Origin: Lachnospiraceae bacterium KM106-2
GTDB taxonomy: Bacteria; Bacillota; Clostridia; Lachnospirales; Lachnospiraceae
NCBI GenBank assembly: GCA_009731425.1
Contig: AP018794.1
Location: 1,681,960-1,745,959 of the forward strand
Reading direction: 5' to 3'
DNA: 64,000 nt
A program made the translations under genes and the position numbers. Shown here piece by piece: positions 53,934-63,167 of this stretch (the first letter of the stretch is position 1; each line of letters starts with the position of its first letter). The notes under the pieces are model-generated. The model was not told where the DNA came from and made no database searches. It saw nothing but the letters and a program-made list of their open reading frames with translations.

Positions 53934-54452
53934 TTATTGAGTAACAATCCCACCTAATGTAATACTAATAATACTCTTAGTATTAAATTTTTCTTGAACT
54001 TTCTTTAAGATCTCAGCTCTGATTGTTTCTTGTTGTGTATTAACTTGATCAACAGTATATTTGTTTAAAGTATCTGTAATACTTTCTGTAATATAGTTTT
54101 TATAATTTGGTAATGCTGTATTAATTGTACTATAATCATCTGCTTTCTTATTTAAAGAAACAGAAATTGATGACATCGTTGCATAATGATTGCTTCCATC
54201 TTCTGATTTCGCTAAATTAACATTCATCTTGCTATCTTCAAGTGTATAAATTGTTGTATCTTCAATAGATACTTTATTAGTCCCTTTGTCTTTCTGGCTC
54301 TCTAATTCTAAATTAAGTGCATCTGAAACATCAGTTACAAGATTATTTACTTTATTTAAAGATGGAACCATAACAAATACGACTAAAGATGTCAAAATAA
54401 CATTAAGCGCAACTAAAACTGTAATAATTATTGTCAAAATATTCTTCTTCAT
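53934..54452 (-). CDS. fliL: flagellar basal body protein FliL
   Basis: 172 residues: one helix (about 5-28) and a periplasm-side domain with the FliL core (about 75-172, YTLEDSKMNVNLAKS to LRAEILKKVQEKF-like RAEILKKVQEKFNTKS). Supports stator function; follows motB as in Bacillus-like operons. The sequence is diverged but the order supports it. RBS weak (GGAGATAATG). Confidence 0.88.
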   Translation of the reverse strand: MKKNILTIIITVLVALNVILTSLVVFVMVPSLNKVNNLVTDVSDALNLELESQKDKGTNKVSIEDTTIYTLEDSKMNVNLAKSEDGSNHYATMSSISVSLNKKADDYSTINTALPNYKNYITESITDTLNKYTVDQVNTQQETIRAEILKKVQEKFNTKSIISITLGGIVTQ

Positions 54453-54468
54453 ACATTATCTCCTGTCC

Positions 54469-55290
54469 TCAGTCTTTTGTTTCACTGTAAATTTTAATTT
54501 CAACTCGACGATTTTTCTTACGACCTTCTGCTGTTTTGTTATCTGCTACTGGGTCATATTCGCTTCGACCGGAAGCTTCTAGAGTAGATGGATCTAATCC
54601 TTTCTTCTCGGTTAAATATTCCCATACGGTACTTGCTCTTGCAGATGATAACCATAAGTTATTTTTATAAACAGATGAGTGAGTGATAGGGACATTATCT
54701 GTATGTCCTTCAATTTTAATCAAATAATTATCATAAGACTTTAATATATCGCCAATGCTGCTTAATAAAGGAATTGCATCCGATTTAACGTCCGCATCTC
54801 CGGAGTCAAACAAAATAGCACCATACATTGAGATTTTAACAAATTGATAGTTATCATCCATATCTACTGATACATATTGATCAATTTTCTTATTCTCAAC
54901 CTTTTCCTGAACCTCTTCATAGAGTTCTTCGGTAACTTTCTTTTGTTCAGCTTCAAGTTTTTCTTTATATTGCTTCTCTGGATCAGCACTGTTAGACTCA
55001 TTATTTTCTTTACTCGAATTTCCCATGTCATTAAAGTATTCACCCAAGTTATTCAATTGACTAATGCCGTTCGAGATTAATTGTCCGTCACCAACTCCAA
55101 CATTTCCACTCTCGAATATATTGATACTATCACTTAAGGAAGCAACAACCTGTTCAAACTTCTCGGCGTCTACACTTGACATAGAAAAAAGTAATACGAA
55201 GAAACACAATAACAAGTTCATTAAATCACTAAACGTGGCCATCCAAGCTGGAGATCCCTGTGGTGCTTCTTCCTGTTTCTTTCTAGCCAA
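54469..55290 (-). CDS. motB: stator protein MotB
   Basis: 273 residues from a TTG start at 55290. MARKKQEEAPQGSPAW is the family start, and Asp22 in ATFSDLMNLLLCFF is the proton-path aspartate. The OmpA-like peptidoglycan-binding domain (about 145-270) has IEGHTDNVPITHS and LSSARASTVWEYL. TTG with GGTGAG 4 bases upstream overlaps the motA stop by 8 bases; longer readings begin inside motA without a better site. Confidence 0.92.
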   Translation of the reverse strand: MARKKQEEAPQGSPAWMATFSDLMNLLLCFFVLLFSMSSVDAEKFEQVVASLSDSINIFESGNVGVGDGQLISNGISQLNNLGEYFNDMGNSSKENNESNSADPEKQYKEKLEAEQKKVTEELYEEVQEKVENKKIDQYVSVDMDDNYQFVKISMYGAILFDSGDADVKSDAIPLLSSIGDILKSYDNYLIKIEGHTDNVPITHSSVYKNNLWLSSARASTVWEYLTEKKGLDPSTLEASGRSEYDPVADNKTAEGRKKNRRVEIKIYSETKD

Positions 55291-56083
55291 TGTTCTCACC
55301 ATCCTCTTCTGAGATACCAGCACGGTCATTAGGTGCTAAGAATGATTTTAATTTTTCTTCGATTACACGAGGATTTTCACCTGCTTGAATCGATAATAGA
55401 CCTTCGACCATAACTTCTTTTAGTCTGATTTCAATTGCATTGTTTTCTTTTAACTTATTGGATGTTGGTGTTGCAATCCAGTTCGCAAGCATAGAACCAT
55501 ATAAGGTTGTAATTAAGGCAACTGCCATGGATGGTCCGATTGCAGAAGGATCATCAAGTTGCTTTAACATGTTGATCAGACCGATCAAGGTACCGATCAT
55601 ACCCCATGCAGGACCCATTGATGCCATGTTGTCCCAGAATCCAAACTTCTTTTTGTGTCGTTCTTCAATACATCCGATTTCAGTTTCAAGGATGCTTCGA
55701 ACAAGTTCTGGATCTGTACCATCGACAATCAATAGAATTCCTTTTTTCAAGAACTCGTCTTCGATGTTACCAGCGCTTTCTTCAAGTGCTAATAAACCTT
55801 CTTTTCTTGCCACATTGGAAAGTTCAATAATTTCTTTAATTGTACCAGCTTCATCTTGAGTAATTGGTTTCATAATAAGTCCAATACTCTTAAGACCACT
55901 GATAAATTCTTTAGGATTACCTGCCATTGTAAGAACAGCTGTCAATGTACCACCAAAAGTGATAATTGCTGACTTATAATCAAGGAAGTTACCTAATGCC
56001 GCAACACCTTGGTCACCAGTAATAATTCCGAAGATTACTAATACCAAACCGCCTACAATACCAATTATGGATGCTAAATCCAA
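55283..56083 (-). CDS. motA: stator protein MotA
   Basis: 266 residues, four helices. MDLASIIGIVGG at the start, GTLTAVLTMAGNP, and the PAWGMIGTLIGLINML segment before the third helix with the TLYGSMLANWIATP fourth helix. The start is TTG 56083, which yields the typical MDL beginning and has GGTGG 5 bases upstream; GTG 56092 has its site too close. Confidence 0.93.
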   Translation of the reverse strand: MDLASIIGIVGGLVLVIFGIITGDQGVAALGNFLDYKSAIITFGGTLTAVLTMAGNPKEFISGLKSIGLIMKPITQDEAGTIKEIIELSNVARKEGLLALEESAGNIEDEFLKKGILLIVDGTDPELVRSILETEIGCIEERHKKKFGFWDNMASMGPAWGMIGTLIGLINMLKQLDDPSAIGPSMAVALITTLYGSMLANWIATPTSNKLKENNAIEIRLKEVMVEGLLSIQAGENPRVIEEKLKSFLAPNDRAGISEEDGENIG

Positions 56084-56106
56084 TCTTTCCACCTACCTAT
56101 CTTTCG

Positions 56107-56304
56107 TTAGTTTTGCTCCGGAATACCGTAAATTTTGTGCTTGTATTTCACAACAAGATCCTTTACAGTCTGCCGGCTTTCTCTTACTACTAACACCTTA
56201 CCGGTTGTTAGTGTAATTGTAGTATCGGGAGTTTCTTCAATGGATTGAATTAGTTCCGCATTAATAGTAATCTCTTGATTGTTAAGTTTCGTTAAATCAA
56301 TCAT
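56107..56304 (-). CDS. flbD: FlbD-family flagellar protein
   Basis: 65 residues, small beta-rich protein (FlbD/SwrD family) that lies between flgE and motA in Firmicutes. In Bacillus SwrD raises stator torque. MIDLTKLN and the LVVRESRQTVKDLVVKYK pattern are recognisable. ATG with GGGGGG. Confidence 0.92.
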   Translation of the reverse strand: MIDLTKLNNQEITINAELIQSIEETPDTTITLTTGKVLVVRESRQTVKDLVVKYKHKIYGIPEQN

Positions 56305-56328
56305 ATTCTCCCCCCTTTTCTTCTTTAC

Positions 56329-56353
56329 CCAGCCATGAGTAACTCATGGCTGG
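56329..56353 (-). other. 12-bp RNA hairpin between flgE and flbD
   Basis: Almost perfect palindrome (CCAGCCATGAGT and complement with a one-base centre) 13 bases past the flgE stop. No T run follows on the minus strand, so it is unlikely to be an intrinsic terminator. A 3'-end-stabilising or processing structure for the abundant hook mRNA is the likeliest role. Confidence 0.6.
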
Positions 56354-56365
56354 ACTCATCTATAA

Positions 56366-57829
56366 TTAACGTTTTAAGTTAATTAACTCTTCAAGCAAGG
56401 AATCAGATGTTGTAATGATTCTTGAGTTAGCTTGGAAACCTCTCTGTGTTGTGATCATTTCAGTAAATTCAGCTGAAAGATCAACGTTGGACATTTCTAG
56501 ATATCCAGTAGAAAGGCTGTTTCCTCCTAATGAAGGATCCTGACCAATTCCATCAAATTCTCCTGAGTTTTGTGTTGCAGCAAATAAGCTGCCACCAACT
56601 GCTTCTAAACCAGCTGGATTTGAGAAAGATGCAACTGCGATCTGACCTAATAATTTCTGATCACCATTGTCATATGTTCCGTAAATCTTACCAGAACCAT
56701 CAATCTTAACACCGTTCATTTCACCGATTTTTCTACCAGCTCCTTGACCAGTTGTATCTCCCATTTTACCTTCAATACTACTCTTTCCACCATTTGCGAA
56801 CATTGTCATGGATGAGAAATCCATTGAGATCGTCTTAAATGGGTTTGGAGTAGCTGTAAATGTCATATCCATTGAAGTTGCACCAGCAGCAGTCGCTGCA
56901 GCACCAACAGCTAAAAATTTACCTGTTGTTCCATCAAATGAGATAACAGGAACTGCTCCACCACCTGCAGCTGCACCAGTTAATGTTACTTTACCAGATG
57001 TAGCATCTACAGCACTTGCTGAGTAAGTTACACCATTTAGTGTTACACTCATTTGAGCAGCTGTCTTTGCAGCATAAGCACCTGTTGTTGGGTTCTTAGT
57101 TGCAAAGATTGATTCATTATTTGTATCATAAATATCTGTTAATTCCATTGTATATTGTGAAGTACTACCTGCAGTTTGTTTAAGCGTATAAGATGCAGTG
57201 TATTTATTACCCATTTCATCATAGAAACCAACTGTTACTGGTTTACCAGTACCGCCAGCAGCGATCTGAGTATCATTCATATCGATATTACCAGAAATAG
57301 TTGCTTTTGTTGTTGCTTCTGGTTCAGATGTCTGTTTATCAGCTGACATGATCTGTAATGGTGTAACAGTATTTGCTACTGTTTTAGTATCATCGTTAGG
57401 ATCCACCTGCCATCCCATTACGTAATTACCAGCTGAGTTACATAAGTAACCTGAAGCATCTACGTTAAAAGCACCTGCTTTAGTAAAGTAGTTTGTACCA
57501 CCTTGATTTACAATGAAGAAAGAATCGCCATTGATCATAATATCAAATGGATTGTTCGTACTTTGTGCAGCACCTTGAGAAGTAACGGATGCAGTAATAC
57601 TTGATACTTTAGAACCTAAACCAACTTGCATTGCATTTTTACCTGCAGTACCTGTTGTATCATTCGCACCTGATGCATTTGAAATTGTTTGATAATATAC
57701 ATCTGAAAAACGCGCTGAACTTGATTTAAAACCTGTAGTATTTACGTTGGCAATATTATTACCGATAACATCAAATTTTGTTTGATGTGCACTTAATCCT
57801 GCTACTGCAGAATACATTGATCTCATCAT
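56366..57829 (-). CDS. flgE: flagellar hook protein FlgE
   Basis: 487 residues. N-terminal rod-type motif (MMRSMYSAVAGLSAHQTKFDVIGNNIANVNTTGFK, quoted beyond here only by position 1-35) and the C-terminal coiled region ending in GYLEMSNVDLSAEFTEMI and TTQRGFQANSRIITT. The middle D1/D2 domains are Gly/Ala/Thr-rich. The Bacillus hook gene is FlgE of similar class. ATG with TTAAGG upstream. It ends at a stable hairpin. Confidence 0.95.
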   Translation of the reverse strand: MMRSMYSAVAGLSAHQTKFDVIGNNIANVNTTGFKSSSARFSDVYYQTISNASGANDTTGTAGKNAMQVGLGSKVSSITASVTSQGAAQSTNNPFDIMINGDSFFIVNQGGTNYFTKAGAFNVDASGYLCNSAGNYVMGWQVDPNDDTKTVANTVTPLQIMSADKQTSEPEATTKATISGNIDMNDTQIAAGGTGKPVTVGFYDEMGNKYTASYTLKQTAGSTSQYTMELTDIYDTNNESIFATKNPTTGAYAAKTAAQMSVTLNGVTYSASAVDATSGKVTLTGAAAGGGAVPVISFDGTTGKFLAVGAAATAAGATSMDMTFTATPNPFKTISMDFSSMTMFANGGKSSIEGKMGDTTGQGAGRKIGEMNGVKIDGSGKIYGTYDNGDQKLLGQIAVASFSNPAGLEAVGGSLFAATQNSGEFDGIGQDPSLGGNSLSTGYLEMSNVDLSAEFTEMITTQRGFQANSRIITTSDSLLEELINLKR

Positions 57830-57929
57830 AACCTTAACACCTATCCTTTTCTTATCAATTATTTTTAATAATGGATAACCTTATCTATCATTCAAAGGTC
57901 TAAGCCCCCGTTAGGTCCAGCTTATTCCA

Positions 57930-58301
57930 TTATACAATTACTGCTCCTTCAATATTGGTAAAAATTCTATCTTCTTTATCATTCAAAGCAGTAATCACTG
58001 TATTATTTTTTGTACTAACTATGAATGCAAGATTATCTACTAGAACTAGAGATTCATCTATTCCCTTCTCTCTTGCTTTGTTCGTACCATCTTCTAAGCG
58101 TTCTAACTGTTCCCTCGTCAAATCGATATTCCGACTTTCCAGTCGTTCAGTTGCATGTTTCGAGAATTTTAAGTTGTCGTCTAAAATATCCTTGAAACTT
58201 AATTTTTCCTTATTCTGCTGAACTGAAGTGTTCGCTTTCTTTTTTAAGTACTGGTCCGTTATTTGCTCGATAGAAGTGAAATTTTTTGAAGATATATTCA
58301 T
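57930..58301 (-). CDS. TIGR02530-family flagellar operon protein
   Basis: 123 residues, a small conserved protein found between flgD and flgE in Firmicutes and spirochaetes. Core: SFKDILDDNLKFSKHATERL, VLVDNLAFIVSTKNNTVITA and EDRIFTNIEGAVIV. Function unknown, maybe a hook-assembly factor. I use ATG 58301, preceded by GGGGG; an ATG 18 bases earlier has no ribosome site. Confidence 0.85.
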   Translation of the reverse strand: MNISSKNFTSIEQITDQYLKKKANTSVQQNKEKLSFKDILDDNLKFSKHATERLESRNIDLTREQLERLEDGTNKAREKGIDESLVLVDNLAFIVSTKNNTVITALNDKEDRIFTNIEGAVIV

Positions 58302-58340
58302 ATTTACCCCCACTTCCATGTGTTTATTTGACCAAATCTA

Positions 58341-59153
58341 TTATGTTGTCGCTTTTACTGACTGATTACCTGATGTGTTAGAAGAATCATCTTTTGAATC
58401 AGATGAAGAATCTTCCGACTCTGTACTGCCTGTACCACTGATCGTAACTGTTACTTTATCAGCTACTACTGTTCCCAATGCATCATCAAATGAGAAGATC
58501 AGATTGTGAGTACCATTTGGTAACTTAGCAAAAGCCTCTTTCTTGATTGTTAATGTTCCATCAGATGATAAAGAAAGATAATCAGAACTAATTGCTTCGC
58601 CATTTACTACAACCGCTAATCTTGATGCTACACTTGTAGTACCCATATTAACTTTTACAGTAAGGTCTTCGGCCTTGTCTTTATCATATTTTAATGCTGT
58701 TTGTGTAACGGAAGGAGCACCCTCTGCCAACTTATAATAATCATCATAAACGGTAGCTACTTGATCCATTGTATATAAAGATCCATTGATGGATAACTTT
58801 GCAGTACCATTTTCGATCTTAACATAGTCAACGGCACCTTCGATTGTTCTTTCTTCCCCTGATGCGGTTGTCATTTTGACTAATACGGTTTTTCCAACAA
58901 GGTTAAATGCTTGGGAATTCGTATTTGTTGTATTTAAGTTCTGCATCTGCTCTAATGAAGAGAATTGCGCTAACTGAGCAATATACTCTGTATCTGAGCT
59001 AGGATTTAATGGATCCTGATACTTCATCTGAGTAACAAGTAATTGCAAAAATGCATCTTTACCTAATGTATTTCCTGAAGATGTTGAACTTGATGTAGTA
59101 GAGCTGGCACTTGTTACTTTACCCTGCGCTACACTAGCTAATAAATCACTCAT
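58341..59153 (-). CDS. flgD: hook cap protein FlgD
   Basis: 270 residues. The N-terminal LGKDAFLQLLVTQMKYQDPLNP with EYIAQLAQFSSLEQM is the FlgD signature; a beta-rich middle and a low-complexity Ser/Asp/Thr tail (about 240-270) follow. Guides hook subunit assembly. ATG with AGGAGG. Confidence 0.95.
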   Translation of the reverse strand: MSDLLASVAQGKVTSASSTTSSSTSSGNTLGKDAFLQLLVTQMKYQDPLNPSSDTEYIAQLAQFSSLEQMQNLNTTNTNSQAFNLVGKTVLVKMTTASGEERTIEGAVDYVKIENGTAKLSINGSLYTMDQVATVYDDYYKLAEGAPSVTQTALKYDKDKAEDLTVKVNMGTTSVASRLAVVVNGEAISSDYLSLSSDGTLTIKKEAFAKLPNGTHNLIFSFDDALGTVVADKVTVTISGTGSTESEDSSSDSKDDSSNTSGNQSVKATT

Positions 59154-59164
59154 TTGTATCCTCC

Positions 59165-60469
59165 TTATGCAGTATAGTTGACACTTCCTCCAACTTCTGG
59201 AACTGTCTCATTCATAAGCTCTTCGTCTGTCGTTGTTGCTTGTTCCATTAATTCGCTTTCTTCTAGTGTAATCTTTTTACGATTACCTTTTTGTCCTTTT
59301 TCTTCTCCAGATGAAGAAGCGCTGTTGCTGGAACTAAACTTCATATCAGCTACGGTTACTTCAACCGCTTCAACCTTAAGACCTTGTTCATTCAAGTTGT
59401 CTTTTAATACTTGAAGCTGATTTTCAAGAGCTGTCTTAGTCATTGCATTTTCTGTTGCAATCTGGGCTGTTAAAACACCTTGTTTTGCAACAACAGTTAA
59501 ATTAACTCGACCTAAATTTTCAGGATTTAATAATAACTCCATACTTGTTGAGTCGCTCTTAATATTGACTTTGATCTGGTCAACTACCTGTGTCACGATA
59601 TTTCGCATCTGCTCAATATCTGCAACTGTTTCTCTAAATGTTTCTACTTTAGTAGAAGAACCGGCGAGTCCATTGATGATCGTATTTAAGTTACTATCTG
59701 TCTGTGCAGTATTCGGAGCACTTTCTTGTTCATCTGAATAGCTTTCTTTTAATTCCGTACCTTTACTTGTAGGTACTTCCTTCTCAACAATAACTTCTAC
59801 ATTAGGCTCATCAGATGTTGTCTCATCCGCGTTGGCATTCTGCTGTTCCTTTACCGGATTTGATTTTTCCTCTGGTACAGCGGCTACTTGCTCTGGAATC
59901 ATCTCCGCTTGCTGCATTAGTTCACTGAAATTCTCTACTACATCTGTAGTAAGATTATTTTGTTCCAAAATATCAGCTAATGTAGCATCTAGTTCCGTTA
60001 AGACATTCGATAATGTCTCATCCGTAAGTGCTGCACTGATATCATCAGCTCCGCTTGCTTTTACAATGAACTGATTCAAAACATTCTGATTCAATAAATC
60101 AGTTGCAGTGATACCCATCTCCGCCATTAGTTGTTCCATTTCTTCATCTGAAATTTCTAATTGCTCCTGAATCGCTTGTGTAATCTGAGTAGCAGCACTA
60201 TTAATAGTATCTGCAATAGATTCTTCCAACTTTGGCTGACTCGATTCGCTTGAACTATCGACACTCATCTTTTTCACAGAATTGTTACTATTAAAATCAG
60301 TAACTTTGTTATTTACCGTTTTATTAGATGTAGCGCGATTCGTTGTTACATTACGGTTCATAATATCTGAGAATGAATCAGACGATTTGGAATTCTTAGC
60401 GGATTGCACTTTGCTAGACCCTGTCTGAGAAACAACCGGATTACTTCCGATTATTGCTGTTGGATTCAT
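59165..60469 (-). CDS. fliK: hook-length control protein FliK
   Basis: 434 residues, mostly acidic, Asn/Thr/Ser-rich ruler sequence. The conserved C-terminal Flg_hook domain (about 290-390) reads MELLLNPENLGRVNLTVVAK with LENQLQVLKDNLNEQGLKVE. ATG with GAGGAGG. Position before flgD is as expected. Confidence 0.93.
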   Translation of the reverse strand: MNPTAIIGSNPVVSQTGSSKVQSAKNSKSSDSFSDIMNRNVTTNRATSNKTVNNKVTDFNSNNSVKKMSVDSSSESSQPKLEESIADTINSAATQITQAIQEQLEISDEEMEQLMAEMGITATDLLNQNVLNQFIVKASGADDISAALTDETLSNVLTELDATLADILEQNNLTTDVVENFSELMQQAEMIPEQVAAVPEEKSNPVKEQQNANADETTSDEPNVEVIVEKEVPTSKGTELKESYSDEQESAPNTAQTDSNLNTIINGLAGSSTKVETFRETVADIEQMRNIVTQVVDQIKVNIKSDSTSMELLLNPENLGRVNLTVVAKQGVLTAQIATENAMTKTALENQLQVLKDNLNEQGLKVEAVEVTVADMKFSSSNSASSSGEEKGQKGNRKKITLEESELMEQATTTDEELMNETVPEVGGSVNYTA

Positions 60470-60515
60470 TATTCATCCTCCTCTCTTTTGTATTTTATCT
60501 ATGACAAGATAGCGA

Positions 60516-61295
60516 TTACTCGTCTATCGTAGTCATCTTCTTCGTAACCTTAGCTGTGAAGTTAGGATCCATTTCATTCATGATCGCTGCACTAGCTGCT
60601 GGTTTCATAGCACTAAGGATTTCTGCTACTAAGTCAATATCACCTGTCATAACTTCAAGTGCTCTTGCTGCATTCGCAGGTTCCATCTTAGCATATCTGT
60701 TTGCTTGTTCTTCTGTCTTTGCATCTGCCTGCATCTGTTTTACAACTTCTTGATAAATCTTAGATGCATTTTCTGGTTCGATTCCCTCATAGAATTTCTT
60801 ATACTCTTCGATATCAGGGGCTTTGTCATTAAAGACAACCTTATCATCAAATTCTTCTACTCGTTTCTTAAATTCTGTTTGTTCCTTTTCAAATACTTTT
60901 AGTCGTTTTACTTCTTTTTTAAGATCAGAAGTATCTGTATTTGCTTCTTTCAAACTATTCTGAGCAGATTCTAACTGTTTTTCTAATTCTTTAATTTTTG
61001 CATTTGCATCTGTTAAATTATCGTATTGATAGTTGTTTTCAAATGCAAGATCAGCATCTGATGCTTCAGGAAGCACCTTGTTAATTACCGGAACATCTTT
61101 TAATACAGGACGAAGTACTTGGCTTCCCAATCCACCGATATCCAATTTGATAAATAACATGATTAAACCAAGGAAGATTAAAAAGATTACGAATCCGATC
61201 AATCCAGAAACAACCTTACTTCCTTTTCCTTCTTGCTCTTCATTTTCGAAATCCATATCCATATCTAAATCTTGATTTTTATTCTTTCTTGCCAT
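60516..61295 (-). CDS. MotE-like (YlxF/MgtE_N) membrane chaperone
   Basis: 259 residues. An acidic cytoplasmic start (1-26), one helix (about 30-50), a coiled coil (about 95-150) and a C-terminal MgtE-N/FliG-like helical domain (about 165-255, ARALEVMTGDIDLVAEILSAM). This matches the MotE/YlxF protein coded between fliJ and fliK, proposed to aid motor or stator assembly. ATG with TAGGA. Confidence 0.85.
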   Translation of the reverse strand: MARKNKNQDLDMDMDFENEEQEGKGSKVVSGLIGFVIFLIFLGLIMLFIKLDIGGLGSQVLRPVLKDVPVINKVLPEASDADLAFENNYQYDNLTDANAKIKELEKQLESAQNSLKEANTDTSDLKKEVKRLKVFEKEQTEFKKRVEEFDDKVVFNDKAPDIEEYKKFYEGIEPENASKIYQEVVKQMQADAKTEEQANRYAKMEPANAARALEVMTGDIDLVAEILSAMKPAASAAIMNEMDPNFTAKVTKKMTTIDE

Positions 61296-61297
61296 TC

Positions 61298-61750
61298 CTA
61301 CACATCCTCACTTGTTTGATTGAATTTATAGCTCACTAGTTCATCAATTTCTTTGGCTTCTTTCATCGCCATTTCTTTTACGAACTTTTCGAACTCTTTT
61401 TCTCTCAGCTTTTCATAAGTTTTTCTTTCAATGACAGCATCATTCATTTTAATTCTTGCATTTTCTACAAGCTGTATATGCTGATTCACGACTACCTGTT
61501 GTACTCGCATCTTATATTTCATTGTCTCTACTGCATTCTCGCAAGAGATGATCTCTCTTACCACAAGTTTTGATTTCACTTGACCACACAGCATAGCCTG
61601 ATAATGATCTTTTCTTTGCTGTAGCTTAGTTAACTTATCTTGTTCCTCATCCAACTTATGTTTTGCAGAACCATAAGCATTCTTTGCTTCATCTTCTAAC
61701 TTATATTTAATTTGCAATATATTTTCTAATCGAAAATTAAACTTTCCCAT
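61298..61750 (-). CDS. fliJ: flagellar export protein FliJ
   Basis: 150 residues, nearly all coiled coil, beginning MGKFNFRLENILQIKYKLED. It stimulates the FliI ATPase and shuttles chaperones. Start ATG 61750 with GGAGG 5 bases upstream; the frame opens earlier at a TTG within this site. Length and the FRLENIL start are typical. Confidence 0.92.
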   Translation of the reverse strand: MGKFNFRLENILQIKYKLEDEAKNAYGSAKHKLDEEQDKLTKLQQRKDHYQAMLCGQVKSKLVVREIISCENAVETMKYKMRVQQVVVNQHIQLVENARIKMNDAVIERKTYEKLREKEFEKFVKEMAMKEAKEIDELVSYKFNQTSEDV

Positions 61751-61762
61751 CGATTCCTCCAA

Positions 61763-63076
61763 TTAGGCATTCTGTTCTTCAAACATATCTAACATCATTC
61801 CTAATTCATCTTCAAATAGATATTTTGCATTTACATCTTGTTTTAAGAAATCATTTACTTGGTCAATCTTTTCGATTGAATCATCAATATTTTTATTAGA
61901 ACCCGGCTTATAAGCGCCGATATTGATCAGATCTTCAGCTTCATTATAAGTAGCCATAATATTTTTAATCTGGCCTGCGGCCTTTTTATGTTCATTTGAT
62001 ACAATGGAACTCATTACACGAGAAATACTTTGTAAGACATCAATCGCTGGATAGTGGTTTTTATGGCCAAGTTTTCTTGATAAAACAATATGACCGTCAA
62101 GAATACCTCTGGCTGTATCAGCAATAGGTTCATTAAAATCATCACCATCAACTAAGACTGTGTACAATCCTGTTATGGAACCGACATCTGAATTACCAGC
62201 TCGCTCTAATAGCTTAGGCATTTCGGCATATACACTAGGTGGATATCCTCGAGATACCGGCGGTTCTCCACTGGCTAGTCCTATCTCTCTCTGAGCCATC
62301 GAAAAACGAGTAACCGAATCCATCATCAATAAAACATCTTTCCCTTGATCTCTGAAATATTCAGCGATCGCCGTTGCGGTCATCGCTGCTTTCTTACGGA
62401 TCAAAGCTGTCTTATCACTAGTCGCGACTACAACTACGGAACGTTTCATACCCTCCGGTCCTAGATCTCGTTCAATGAACTCTCTTACCTCTCTACCACG
62501 TTCGCCGATCAATGCGATCACATTGATATCCGCTTTCGTGTTTCGAGCAAACATACCGAGTAAGGTTGATTTACCAACACCAGATCCGGCAAAGATACCA
62601 ATTCTCTGGCCTTTCCCAACTGTTAATAATCCGTCAACCGCTTTTACACCAAGTGGCAGGACAGAATCAATTAGTTGACGACTCATCGGATCAGGAGCTT
62701 CTGCATCTACCGAATACGTAATATTACTATCAATCGTCGAACCATCAAGTGGTCTTCCCAGACCATCTAAGGTCTTTCCAAGTAATTCATCACCAACTAC
62801 TACTTGCAGCGGCTGATTTGTATTCTCTACGGTTGCTCCTACACCAATTCCTTCTACATTGCTATAAGGCATTAATAGTATTCTATTTTCTTTAAAACCA
62901 ACAACCTCAGCCATAATGGTATGAGATTTGTCATTAGATACAATGCGGCATAAGTCATTCAGTTTTGCATCCGGTCCAATTGATTCGACTGTCAATCCTA
63001 TGACCTTTGCGACTTTACCATATTGCTTCATATAAGATTTTGTTGTTAATTCCCTATACTTTTGTAAATTAATCAT
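61763..63076 (-). CDS. fliI: flagellum-specific ATPase FliI
   Basis: 437 residues. Walker A GIFAGSGVGKSTLLGMF, then ALIGERGREVREFIERDLG, Walker B region LLMMDSVTRFSMAQREIGLA and GEPPVSRGYPPSVYAEMPKL, all F-type ATPase hallmarks. I start at ATG 63076 (MINLQKYREL), with GAGGG 11 bases upstream; more distal starts would add an unfamiliar hydrophobic extension. Confidence 0.94.
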   Translation of the reverse strand: MINLQKYRELTTKSYMKQYGKVAKVIGLTVESIGPDAKLNDLCRIVSNDKSHTIMAEVVGFKENRILLMPYSNVEGIGVGATVENTNQPLQVVVGDELLGKTLDGLGRPLDGSTIDSNITYSVDAEAPDPMSRQLIDSVLPLGVKAVDGLLTVGKGQRIGIFAGSGVGKSTLLGMFARNTKADINVIALIGERGREVREFIERDLGPEGMKRSVVVVATSDKTALIRKKAAMTATAIAEYFRDQGKDVLLMMDSVTRFSMAQREIGLASGEPPVSRGYPPSVYAEMPKLLERAGNSDVGSITGLYTVLVDGDDFNEPIADTARGILDGHIVLSRKLGHKNHYPAIDVLQSISRVMSSIVSNEHKKAAGQIKNIMATYNEAEDLINIGAYKPGSNKNIDDSIEKIDQVNDFLKQDVNAKYLFEDELGMMLDMFEEQNA

Positions 63077-63143
63077 ACTCCACATGCCCTCTTTCTTAGC
63101 TAATAGAAAAAAAGACATACACATCTAAACCATTATGTATATC

Positions 63144-63167
63144 GATCAATATCCAGAGATATTGATC
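63144..63167 (-). other. 10-bp hairpin overlapping the fliH stop codon
   Basis: Perfect 10-bp stem (63144-63153 with 63158-63167) and a 4-base loop, taking in two bases of the fliH TGA. No T run on the minus strand. It lies in the 89-base gap before fliI and may be a processing or translational barrier. Confidence 0.5.
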
